Assembly (NCBI GenBank): GCA_003225655.1 | Contig: QIAW01000423.1 | Span: 1 to 7,317, forward strand | Origin: Acidobacteriota bacterium | GTDB lineage: Bacteria > Acidobacteriota > Terriglobia > Terriglobales > Acidobacteriaceae | Direction of reading: 5' to 3' | Length of the DNA: 7,317 bases | Position numbers and translations under genes: made by a program | Shown: piece by piece, positions 1 through 5,676 of the stretch | How positions within the stretch are numbered: position 1 is the first letter of the stretch | Layout of the letters: every line of letters starts with the position of its first letter | Notes under the pieces: generated by a model | What the model saw: the letters and a program-made list of their open reading frames with translations, nothing else | The model's database searches: none | Told to the model about the DNA's origin: nothing

Positions 1-1137
1 CAGGCCCAGCGCCTTCACGCCGGCGGGCTCCGTGCCGACGGCGGATTCGCACCCGCACCTGCTCACGCGCATTCGCTGCCGGGCCGCGCTACCCAGGTCC
101 GCTTCGACTGGGATACCGCCGCACAACTCAACCCGCGCTATACCTTTGACGCCTTCGTCATCGGCACAGGCAATCAGTTTGCCCATGCCGCCGCGCAGGC
201 GGTTGCAGAGCGTCCTTCCAAGGCCTACAACCCGCTGTTCCTGTATGGCGGCGTAGGAATGGGCAAGACCCATCTCATGCAAGCCATCGGCCACGAGGTC
301 AAGCGCCGCCAGCCCGAGGCTTCCATCTGCTACCTCTCGAGTGAGAAATTCACCAACGAGATGATCAACTCACTGCGCTACGACAAGATGATCAGCTTCC
401 GCGACAAGTTCCGCAACGTGGACGTGCTGTTGATTGATGACATCCAGTTCCTGGCGCAGAAAGAGCGCACCCAGGAAGAGTTCTTCCATACCTTCAACGC
501 GCTGCACGAATCCATGAAGCAGATTGTGATTGCCAGCGACCGGCCACCCAAGGAACTGGCCGAGATCGAAGACCGGCTACGCAACCGTTTCGAGTGGGGA
601 TTGATTGCTGACATTCAGCCTCCGGACCTGGAAACCAAGGTCGCCATCCTGCAAAAGAAGGCCGAGTCAGAGCGGGTAAGCTTGCCTACGGATGTGGCCT
701 TGTTCATCGCCAGCAATATCCGCAGCAATGTGCGTGAACTTGAAGGCGCGCTGATCCGTCTCATCGCTTATTGCTCGCTTACCGCAGTCGAAGTTACCAC
801 GCAGACCGCCCAGCAGGTGCTCAAGAACTTTATCGAGGCCCAGACCAAAAAGATCACTATCGAATCCATTCAAAAGGCGGTGGCCGAGCAGTTTGGGCTG
901 CGCCTGACTGAGATCAAGGCCAAGAACAACTCGCGCGCCATTGTGCGTCCGCGCCAGATTGCCATGTACCTTACCAAGCACCTTACTGATGCCTCCCTGC
1001 CAGAAATAGGACGGCAGTTCGGTGGCAAGCACCACACCACCGTGATGCACTCGATTGACAAAATTGAGCAGTTGCGCCAAGGGGACAAAGATCTGAGCCG
1101 AACGCTGAACAAAATTACTGAGACGCTGAACGGATAG
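1..1137 (+). CDS. dnaA: Chromosomal replication initiator protein DnaA, 5'-truncated by the window edge
   Basis: This is the initiator ATPase that binds DnaA boxes at oriC and melts the origin. The frame is open from base 1 to a TAG at 1135-1137, giving 378 residues; the first ATG in frame (259) is internal, because homologous sequence continues upstream of it. Residues 1 to about 48 are an Ala/Pro/Gly-rich linker (domain II). The AAA+ domain follows from about LNPRYTF (49-55). It shows Walker A GGVGMGKT (83-90), Walker B LLIDDIQFL (143-151), sensor 1 IASDRPP (177-183), an arginine-finger region LRNRFEWG (193-200) and sensor 2 NVRELEGAL (243-251). Domain IV has RPRQ (316-319) and the DnaA signature around GGKHHTTV (341-348). 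The usual Asp before His-Thr-Thr is His here (H344). Domain I, which binds helicase in other bacteria, is not in the window. The gene lies just upstream of the predicted origin and dnaN, the classic arrangement. Confidence 0.97.
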   Translation, partial: QAQRLHAGGLRADGGFAPAPAHAHSLPGRATQVRFDWDTAAQLNPRYTFDAFVIGTGNQFAHAAAQAVAERPSKAYNPLFLYGGVGMGKTHLMQAIGHEVKRRQPEASICYLSSEKFTNEMINSLRYDKMISFRDKFRNVDVLLIDDIQFLAQKERTQEEFFHTFNALHESMKQIVIASDRPPKELAEIEDRLRNRFEWGLIADIQPPDLETKVAILQKKAESERVSLPTDVALFIASNIRSNVRELEGALIRLIAYCSLTAVEVTTQTAQQVLKNFIEAQTKKITIESIQKAVAEQFGLRLTEIKAKNNSRAIVRPRQIAMYLTKHLTDASLPEIGRQFGGKHHTTVMHSIDKIEQLRQGDKDLSRTLNKITETLNG

Positions 1138-1495
1138 AAAAAATTCCGCTTCGGGCAAAACCAGCATGGCCAAAATTAAGGCTGAAAAAATTGGGGTTAT
1201 GCGCCACTCTGGCCCGGGCCGAGGAAAAAACTGTGTTCACGATGTATTGTTGTCCTTCCCTACACTGAGACCTTCAGGAAATGCCTTGCTGCAGGTATAT
1301 TTGCCACCCAGACATTCTCGGATTGCTTCGACTTGGTGCGGTCTGAAGTAGCACTGTTATCTTGCCCACATGTTTCATGCATAGACAAAGAGGTGTGTTT
1401 TCCAAACTGACCGAACTACCCCTGAATCTATTTGCACAGGCTTGCCGCTCAAAATGCGGTACTATTGAACGCTTAAATAAATGCGCTTTTCCCTA

Positions 1496-1504
1496 TTTTC
1501 CACT
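1496..1504 (+). promoter_or_regulatory. Degenerate DnaA box TTTTCCACT
   Basis: Seven of nine positions match TTATCCACA, with mismatches at positions 3 and 9. A related TTTTCC stands 9 bases upstream at 1487, and the stretch is pyrimidine-rich. Alone this would be weak; its placement in the dnaA-dnaN gap close to three other boxes makes it worth recording. Confidence 0.4.
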
Positions 1505-1531
1505 TTTTGCCCTCTCTTCCTTAAACTTGGC

Positions 1532-1560
1532 TGTGGATTCGGTGTGGAAGGTGTGCAGAA
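1532..1560 (-). promoter_or_regulatory. Cluster of three degenerate DnaA boxes on the minus strand
   Basis: Three boxes begin with TGTG on the + strand: TGTGGATTC (1532-1540), TGTGGAAGG (1543-1551) and TGTGCAGAA (1552-1560). Against TGTGNATAA, the reverse complement of the consensus, they match at 7, 6 and 8 of 9 positions respectively. The starts are 11 and 9 bases apart, about one helical turn, so bound DnaA molecules would sit on nearly the same face. They face the opposite way to the perfect box at 1676. Confidence 0.5.
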
Positions 1561-1675
1561 ACCGGTGAAACAAGAAGTTTGCTGGCGAGTAATCCTCACG
1601 GAGACCGAATGAGCGGCCTCTATTTCGACAGGGGGAAGGGATCACAGATAATCTCGGGATGCGGTTTAAGGCACG

Positions 1676-1684
1676 TTATCCACA
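1676..1684 (+). promoter_or_regulatory. Perfect DnaA box TTATCCACA
   Basis: The nine bases match the consensus high-affinity DnaA box (TTATNCACA, best form TTATCCACA) exactly. It lies 3 bases before a GC-rich block and just before the triplet repeats and AT-rich tract. That is the position of the box that loads DnaA onto the unwinding region in Bacillus subtilis. It is the only perfect match I found in the window. Confidence 0.9.
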
Positions 1685-1687
1685 TTT

Positions 1688-1714
1688 CCCCAGGCCCTAC
1701 TATTACTGCTGTTT
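1688..1714 (+). promoter_or_regulatory. GC cluster plus DnaA-trio element (basal origin unwinding)
   Basis: Bases 1688-1696 form a GC-rich block (CCCCAGGCC). From 1697 the + strand reads in threes CTA CTA TTA CTG CTG TTT. On the complementary strand this is 3'-GAT GAT AAT GAC GAC AAA-5'. The published DnaA-trio rule is 3'-(G/A)A(T/A)-5'. Triplets 1-3 and 6 obey it; triplets 4 and 5 keep the first two positions and differ at the third. The order box, GC cluster, trio, AT-rich tract, pointing toward dnaN, matches what I recall of the B. subtilis element between dnaA and dnaN. The role, stepwise DnaA binding to single-stranded DNA to stretch the origin open, is known from that system and inferred here. 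Confidence 0.75.
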
Positions 1715-1750
1715 TAAGATATTTGTTTTTGATATAAGTTAAAAGAAGAA
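1711..1750. other. AT-rich tract, candidate DNA unwinding element
   Basis: These 40 bases contain 7 G and no C, in a region otherwise well above 50% GC. The tract begins inside the last trio triplets and runs toward dnaN. This composition and position fit the DNA unwinding element that opens first at an origin. It also contains the candidate dnaN promoter, so the AT content could partly reflect that. Confidence 0.65.
1730..1738 (+). promoter_or_regulatory. dnaN: Candidate extended -10 promoter for dnaN
   Basis: TG-A-TATAAG matches the extended -10 form TGnTATAAT with one change. No good -35 stands at 16-18 bases upstream (GTTTTA, TGTTTT or CTGTTT), which extended -10 promoters tolerate. A start near 1745 would give a leader of about 37 bases before the dnaN start codon. 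The site lies inside the candidate unwinding tract. Confidence 0.4.
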
Positions 1751-1769
1751 GTAGTGCGCAAAATCCTTC

Positions 1770-1774
1770 AGGAG
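1770..1774 (+). promoter_or_regulatory. Ribosome binding site supporting the upstream dnaN start
   Basis: AGGAG stands 7 bases before the ATG at 1782. A second in-frame ATG at 1821 has AGGGAG at 1813-1818 only 2 bases away, which is poor spacing. This favours translation from 1782 although family homology begins at the second ATG. Confidence 0.65.
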
Positions 1775-1781
1775 CCTAGGT

Positions 1782-2936
1782 ATGGCCACGACCGGTGCGG
1801 GAGCAGAAGCACAGGGAGCTATGGAAATTGTCGTCAGCAAAAGCGATTTGCAAAAAGAACTGACAGCCACTCAGGGTGTGGTCGAGCGTAAGACCACCAT
1901 TCCCATTCTTTCCAACTTCCTGTTTGAGGCCGGGGGAGACAAACTCTCCATCACGGCCACGGATCTGGATTTGAGTCTGCGTACATCGTGCCCGGCCAAA
2001 GTAAAAAAAGAAGGTTCGTGTACGGTGCCGGCGCGCAAACTATACGATTATGTGAAGCTGCTGCCTGAAGGGGATGTCGCCATCAGGCTGCTGGAGAACC
2101 ACTGGGTGGCGATCCGCTCCGGGCGTTCCAACACCAAGATGGTAGGCATGGCACGCGCCAACTTCCCTGCTTTACCAACCTTCCCTGCCTCCGATGTGGT
2201 CAAAATACCGGCGCAAATTCTGCGCACGCTGATCGCCAAGACCATCTTTGCCATCAGCAACGAAGAGTCACGCTACACCTTGAACGGCGCGCTTATGGTG
2301 TTGAAGCCGGAGACGGTCACCATGGTGGCCACCGACGGCCATCGCTTGGCCCACATTGAGAATAGCAAGGCAAAATTCAAGGTCTCAGGCGAGTTAAAAA
2401 CCCTGGTACCCAAAAAAGCCATGGCAGAGTTGAACACACTGCTGCAACTGGGGGAAGCGGAAGATGTCGAATTTGCGCGTGATGAATCCACGCTCTTCTT
2501 CCGCGTGGGCTCACGCCTGCTGACCTCGCGCCAGCTCACCGGGCAATTTCCCAACTACGAGGCGGTTTTGCCGCGCGAGAACAACAAGATCGTTACCGTC
2601 AAGTCCGAAGATCTGGCTGGCGCCATCCAGCGTGTGGCCCAGTTTGCCGATGAACGCTCGGGCGCAATCCGCATGCGGCTGGATAAGAACGAGATCAAGA
2701 TCTCGTCTTCTTCCACAGAAACCGGCGAATCGGAAGATACTATTGAAACCGCTTATGCCGCCGACCCAGTGACCATAGGCTTTAACTCACAGTACCTGCT
2801 GGATTTTCTCAAGGTGGCCTCAGGTGGCGAGGTGAGCATGGAGCTGAAAGATTCGCAGTCGGCCGGGCAGCTTCGTCCTGACGACAAAGAACAGGACTAC
2901 AAATACCGCTACATCGTTATGCCCATGCGAATCTGA
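1782..2936 (+). CDS. dnaN: DNA polymerase III beta subunit (sliding clamp)
   Basis: DnaN forms the dimeric ring that tethers DNA polymerase III to DNA and is a docking site for repair and replication proteins. The 384-residue product has the three clamp domains in order: about 14-135, 142-262 and 265-384. Typical blocks are VVERKTTIPILSN (33-45), ATDGHRLA (183-190), GQFPNYEAVLP (254-264) and the C-terminal YIVMPMRI (377-384). The family usually runs about 365-375 residues. Here 13 extra residues rich in Ala, Gly and Thr precede MEIVVSKSDL. Translation could start at 1782, backed by a well-spaced AGGAG, or at 1821, backed by homology. The gene lies directly downstream of the predicted origin and looks intact. 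It probably has its own promoter, since 644 bases separate it from dnaA. Confidence 0.97.
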   Translation: MATTGAGAEAQGAMEIVVSKSDLQKELTATQGVVERKTTIPILSNFLFEAGGDKLSITATDLDLSLRTSCPAKVKKEGSCTVPARKLYDYVKLLPEGDVAIRLLENHWVAIRSGRSNTKMVGMARANFPALPTFPASDVVKIPAQILRTLIAKTIFAISNEESRYTLNGALMVLKPETVTMVATDGHRLAHIENSKAKFKVSGELKTLVPKKAMAELNTLLQLGEAEDVEFARDESTLFFRVGSRLLTSRQLTGQFPNYEAVLPRENNKIVTVKSEDLAGAIQRVAQFADERSGAIRMRLDKNEIKISSSSTETGESEDTIETAYAADPVTIGFNSQYLLDFLKVASGGEVSMELKDSQSAGQLRPDDKEQDYKYRYIVMPMRI

Positions 2937-3050
2937 AAACCAGTTCTCGATTCTTAGCACTCAGACACGTCTGCAACAGTGTGAATCCCGCGGAGCGAGA
3001 TGTGTGTGTACAAGGCTTAGGCCGAACATGAAATGAGGCAAGAGGAAGCC

Positions 3051-3296
3051 ATGGCAGAACCCACGTATGAAGAGCTCAAAGCACGGCTTGCTGAACTGGA
3101 AAAGCAAGGCACACGCCGCACCGGATCGCTCGAGTTCCGCGTGAGCGAAAAAGGCGGTGTCAGCGTGTACGGCTTGGGAAGGTTTCCCGTCACCTTGTAT
3201 TACGAGCAGTGGGTCCGGCTGCTGGAGCAAGCAGAAAAACTGCGCTCCTTTCTGGAAGAAAATAAAGCCCGGTTGAAAATGAAAGAAAAGCCGTAA
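3051..3296 (+). CDS. Small conserved-looking hypothetical protein, 81 residues
   Basis: I cannot assign a function. The protein is acidic/basic mixed and has three parts. Residues 5-18 form a short amphipathic helix (YEELKARLAELEKQ). Residues 25-52 are probably a beta-rich core with the motif VSEKGGVSVYGLGRFPVTLY. Residues 53-79 form a longer charged helix (EQWVRLLEQAEKLRSFLEE) with coiled-coil character. There is no signal peptide or membrane segment, so it is presumably cytoplasmic. I have a faint, unverified memory of similar SEKG-VSVYGL-RFPVTLY-EQW motifs in short proteins of other groups. The chosen ATG (3051) has AGAGG 5 bases upstream; an ATG at 3033 in the same frame would add six residues but has no clear ribosome site. 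It lies 114 bases after dnaN, on the same strand, with no terminator visible between them, so co-transcription is possible. Confidence 0.75.
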   Translation: MAEPTYEELKARLAELEKQGTRRTGSLEFRVSEKGGVSVYGLGRFPVTLYYEQWVRLLEQAEKLRSFLEENKARLKMKEKP

Positions 3297-3435
3297 GATC
3301 CGGCTACAAGGCCCTCCACGGCAGCCTCACGGAACGCCGGGACAGGTGGAACGGGTCAGCTCCTAGGAATCTCCATTTTAGGAAAACGTTTACCAAAAAA
3401 CAGTCAAAGACCCGAAGTTTTACAATCTAAACTAT

Positions 3436-3463
3436 TTCAAAACGGAATCGTTCCCTGTATAGT
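3436..3463 (+). promoter_or_regulatory. Weak candidate sigma-70 promoter for the TonB-domain gene
   Basis: TTCAAA (3436-3441, four of six to TTGACA) is followed after 16 bases by TATAGT (3458-3463, five of six to TATAAT). A start near 3470 would leave a leader of about 110 bases before the GTG codon. The -10 is good and the -35 is poor, so this is a candidate only. Confidence 0.35.
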
Positions 3464-3568
3464 GGATACATCCGTAGGCCACCCATTGTAGAAGAAGTTT
3501 GAGTTCCATCCCCCCACACTTCTTGTTGCCCCGCCTGACGGATTTCTAAGTACGTGCAGGTCGTTCCT

Positions 3569-3574
3569 GGAGGG
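3569..3574 (+). promoter_or_regulatory. Ribosome binding site for a GTG start
   Basis: GGAGGG stands 4 bases before the GTG at 3579. It fixes that GTG as the start, and the signal peptide begins immediately after it. Confidence 0.7.
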
Positions 3575-3578
3575 AACC

Positions 3579-5294
3579 GTGAAGCGGCTCCGGCTGTTGC
3601 CCATTCTGTTTGGCTTGCTGTTCGTACTCGTGCCCCTGTGGGCGCAGCAGGCCGATTTCCGCCCTGACTACGGTCTGCTCAATGGGCGGCGTTACATGAA
3701 CGGCTATTTCGGCTTTTCCTATCGCTTCCCCGAAGGGTGGACCGGCAGCGCTTTAAAATACCCTGCTGTGGGTGAAAGCAAGATGTATCCGCTGTTTTCA
3801 GCCAATCCCCAGGCCGCCAGCACCTCAGACGTGCGCTACGTCAGCATCAATGCCGATTACCTGGCGCCGAACACCACCATTAAGGCCGCCAAAGATTTTC
3901 TCGAAGTCGCCATCAATGCACAGGCAGGGCCCTCCGGAGAATTCGAAGCCCTGCATACGGATAAACGCTATGTCTTCGGGGGAAAGCAATTTTACCGGGT
4001 AGACATGAAAGCCAAACCTTCGCCCGGCAGCCCGGTGTTTTATCAGACGCTCATTTGCACAATCCAGCACGGTTACGCCATTACATTTTCTTTCATGGCC
4101 GCCAACAACGACGATTTGGAAGAGCTCGTGCGCACCATGGAATCACTGAGCTTTATTGAGCCCGGGCCGATGCCCGGCTCGGCCCCGACAATGGTGGCCC
4201 AGCAGCAGCCAGCGCCAGTTGTTTCCAACACCCTGGCATCTGCGCCCTCCACGACCACGGTTACTCAAGCTCCCAGCACAGTTCTGCCTGCGTCAGCAGC
4301 AGGCCGGAGCAACGAAAATGCGGCAGAAGCGCAAACAGTGCAATCTGCAGCTATCCCAGAGCCGGCAGCCACCGCCCCTCAGGCAACGGGGAGGACCACT
4401 CCACGAAGGGCAACAGCCACAGTTTCCAGTTCGGCGTCAGAGGTGCCCACCGCCGAAGTTCCGCAGAATGAAATCCCCCTGAATCAGGTCGGCTCAACCT
4501 CACCCGCTACAGTCACGATTGCAGAAGTCACGCCCACACAATCCGCAAACACCTCGACGGTGAGCACAACAAATTCTGAGCCCGTTTCGCAAAACGCTCC
4601 ACCACGCCCGGCGGCTCCATCGACGCTCATTCCACTGGGCCGCACTCCTCAGAGGACATACCCCGCACCACAGACTTCATCTGCATCGCCGCCCACGGCC
4701 CCGGCGCGCAGTAGTCCGGCTCCGAGCGCGCGGCCGCAAACTTCTATCCCGGAGACAACTGCTATCTCTGCAGCGCCAGCGGCCAGCACTGTCGCTCCTG
4801 CTGTCCTAACTCAATCTGCGCCGCCGCCAAGCGGCACCCCACCGGCTGCCAGCTTGCAAGCTGAAAACGAGCCCGTTGCCCGCCCGTCCACTAGCCAACC
4901 GATGATCCAGCCGGTTGCACAGACGCAAGCGGTAGAAGCCAAACCGGTGCCCACGATGACAGCCGCTGCTGCGACTCTGCCTCCGTCCACCACGGGGGCA
5001 CCTATGCGGGTTCATATTCCCCCCGCGGAGTTGGAACAGTTCGTTACCCGCAAAACAACCCCGGTCTATCCGATGATCGCCAAGGCCGCTGGCGTCCAAG
5101 GCATGGTCGTGCTCGATGTAGTCGTGGATAGCAAAGGCACTTTGCAAAAAGTCACCATCGTCAACGGCTCGGCACTGCTGGCCCGCGCGGCGGAAGACGC
5201 CCTCCGCCAGTGGCGTTTCAAACCGTACATGGTCGACGGCAATCCGGTGGAGATGGAAAGCCAGATTGCAATGAACTTCCGTCTGGGAAGATAA
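3579..5294 (+). CDS. Exported protein with C-terminal TonB domain and long low-complexity linker
   Basis: The GTG start has a strong GGAGGG ahead of it and opens a 571-residue protein. Residues 1-22 look like a signal peptide (MKRLRLL, hydrophobic 8-20, likely cut after A22). Residues about 40-195 form a folded domain opening with YFGFSYRFPEGW (43-54); I recognise the style from acidobacterial secreted proteins but cannot name the family. Residues about 196-475 are a Pro/Ala/Ser/Thr-rich, probably disordered spacer long enough to cross much of the periplasm. Residues 488-571 are a typical TonB C-terminal domain: YPMIAKAAGVQGMVVLDVVV, then QWRFKPY (544-550) and a final MNFRLG. TonB domains normally carry proton-motive energy to outer-membrane transporters. 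No exbB or exbD is nearby and the N-terminus looks cleavable, so an energy-transducing role is doubtful; a periplasmic binding or scaffold role is equally possible. The gene appears intact. Confidence 0.88.
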   Translation: MKRLRLLPILFGLLFVLVPLWAQQADFRPDYGLLNGRRYMNGYFGFSYRFPEGWTGSALKYPAVGESKMYPLFSANPQAASTSDVRYVSINADYLAPNTTIKAAKDFLEVAINAQAGPSGEFEALHTDKRYVFGGKQFYRVDMKAKPSPGSPVFYQTLICTIQHGYAITFSFMAANNDDLEELVRTMESLSFIEPGPMPGSAPTMVAQQQPAPVVSNTLASAPSTTTVTQAPSTVLPASAAGRSNENAAEAQTVQSAAIPEPAATAPQATGRTTPRRATATVSSSASEVPTAEVPQNEIPLNQVGSTSPATVTIAEVTPTQSANTSTVSTTNSEPVSQNAPPRPAAPSTLIPLGRTPQRTYPAPQTSSASPPTAPARSSPAPSARPQTSIPETTAISAAPAASTVAPAVLTQSAPPPSGTPPAASLQAENEPVARPSTSQPMIQPVAQTQAVEAKPVPTMTAAAATLPPSTTGAPMRVHIPPAELEQFVTRKTTPVYPMIAKAAGVQGMVVLDVVVDSKGTLQKVTIVNGSALLARAAEDALRQWRFKPYMVDGNPVEMESQIAMNFRLGR

Positions 5295-5390
5295 AGACGA
5301 CTCCCGTCTGCAAAGCGGCAAGGAAGACTGATCGCAGATTTCATTGATTCATAGATCGTCCAAATAGGGCTGCGGGAACGCACTCGATAG

Positions 5391-5410
5391 CAGAGCCGGG
5401 GACGACTGTG
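5391..5410. repeat. Imperfect palindrome, possible fragment of a dispersed intergenic repeat
   Basis: CAGAGCCG (5391-5398) faces CGACTGTG (5403-5410); six of eight positions pair. With the following CCACACAC it resembles a palindromic intergenic element (consensus close to CACAGCCG..CGGCTGTG) that I associate, from memory only, with acidobacterial genomes. One copy in one window cannot establish a family. Confidence 0.35.
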
Positions 5411-5440
5411 CCACACACTTGCCGATCTCAGACAGAGCTA

Positions 5441-5475
5441 ACTGAGAACTGACAACCGAGAGCTGGGAACTGCAG
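5441..5475 (+). repeat. Degenerate 7-base tandem repeat, five units
   Basis: Consecutive heptamers read ACTGAGA, ACTGACA, ACCGAGA, GCTGGGA and ACTGCAG, with consensus ACTGAGA. Each unit differs from the consensus at one to two positions. The array ends one base before the TTGACC of the candidate valS promoter. It looks like an old slipped-strand repeat now decaying. Confidence 0.65.
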
Positions 5476-5476
5476 T

Positions 5477-5506
5477 TTGACCGCCTTTTCCTCCGCCATT
5501 TATTCT
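5477..5506 (+). promoter_or_regulatory. valS: Candidate sigma-70 promoter for valS
   Basis: TTGACC (5477-5482, five of six to TTGACA) is followed after 18 bases by TATTCT (5501-5506, four of six to TATAAT). Transcription would begin near 5513, giving a leader of about 38 bases before the ATG at 5551. I see no T-box or other leader structure. Confidence 0.4.
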
Positions 5507-5672
5507 GAATAATTCATCTGTGCGAAGCGCAGCCGGCTGCGCCGTAGCCCATGATTCCTATGCCACACGAACTGGCGAAAGCCTACAATCCGGGCGCGAT
5601 TGAGACACGCTGGGCCGAATATTGGGTCAAAGAGAACCTTTTCTCCGTAAGCGGCCCGCCGACCGAGGGCCA

Positions 5673-5676
5673 GACA
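5673..5676 (+). other. valS deletion junction 1 (loss of the first half of the HIGH motif)
   Basis: Frame 1 is homologous through EGQ (ending 5673); frame 3 is homologous from MGHMFEH (starting 5676). The shared bases AC at 5674-5675 could belong to a Thr codon on the left or to the His codon of LHMGH on the right. That mapping makes the missing length 1 modulo 3. Compared with the family as I remember it, about 45-55 bases are gone, including PPPNVTG and LH. Confidence 0.85.

Larger units (their letters stand above)
1138..1781. other. dnaA-dnaN intergenic region, probable chromosomal origin (oriC)
   Basis: This 644-base gap between dnaA and dnaN has no convincing gene. Small open frames at 1166-1351 and 1362-1568 lack family features and credible ribosome sites. 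The left part (1138 to about 1480) shows only scattered weak DnaA-box-like 9-mers, for example TTGCCCACA at 1362-1370 and ATTTGCACA at 1430-1438. The middle (1487-1560) holds a denser set of degenerate boxes on both strands. The right part (1676-1750) holds one perfect DnaA box, a GC block, triplet repeats and a strongly AT-rich tract. Position between dnaA and dnaN, box content and AT-rich flank together support an origin. What is seen is sequence only; replication initiation here is inferred. Confidence 0.8.
3297..3578. other. Intergenic leader before the TonB-domain gene
   Basis: These 282 bases hold no credible gene. The second half (about 3370-3470) is AT-rich and contains a weak promoter candidate. 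GGAA-TCG-TTCC at 3444-3454 is a small perfect inverted repeat lying between its -35 and -10, where a repressor site could sit, though four-base arms arise easily by chance. I see no hairpin with a T-run that would end transcription of the preceding genes. Confidence 0.5.
5295..5550. other. Intergenic region before valS
   Basis: These 256 bases contain no credible gene. Immediately after the TonB-domain stop is a 5-base stem, AGACG(5295-5299)/CGTCT(5305-5309), without a T-run. Further on lie an imperfect palindrome (5391-5410), a degenerate 7-base tandem repeat (5441-5475) and a promoter candidate (5477-5506). The region reads as repeat-derived spacer with a valS promoter at its right end. Confidence 0.55.

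Noticed and set aside
667..1173. Long antisense frame opposite dnaA
   Set aside because: It is the shadow of a strongly conserved dnaA coding region; composition follows the opposite strand.
1166..1568. Two small open frames (1166-1351 and 1362-1568) in the dnaA-dnaN gap
   Set aside because: No ribosome site, no recognisable protein features, and the second overlaps the DnaA-box cluster. They are chance frames in an origin region.
2962..2973. CAGAC-AC-GTCTG hairpin after dnaN as a terminator
   Set aside because: The loop would be only 2 bases and no T-run follows.
5295..5309. AGACG/CGTCT hairpin after the TonB-domain stop as a terminator
   Set aside because: A five-base stem with no following T-run is too weak to call.
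4806..5416. Antisense frames opposite the TonB-domain gene
   Set aside because: The + strand encodes a clear TonB domain here, and the antisense products show no family features or ribosome sites.
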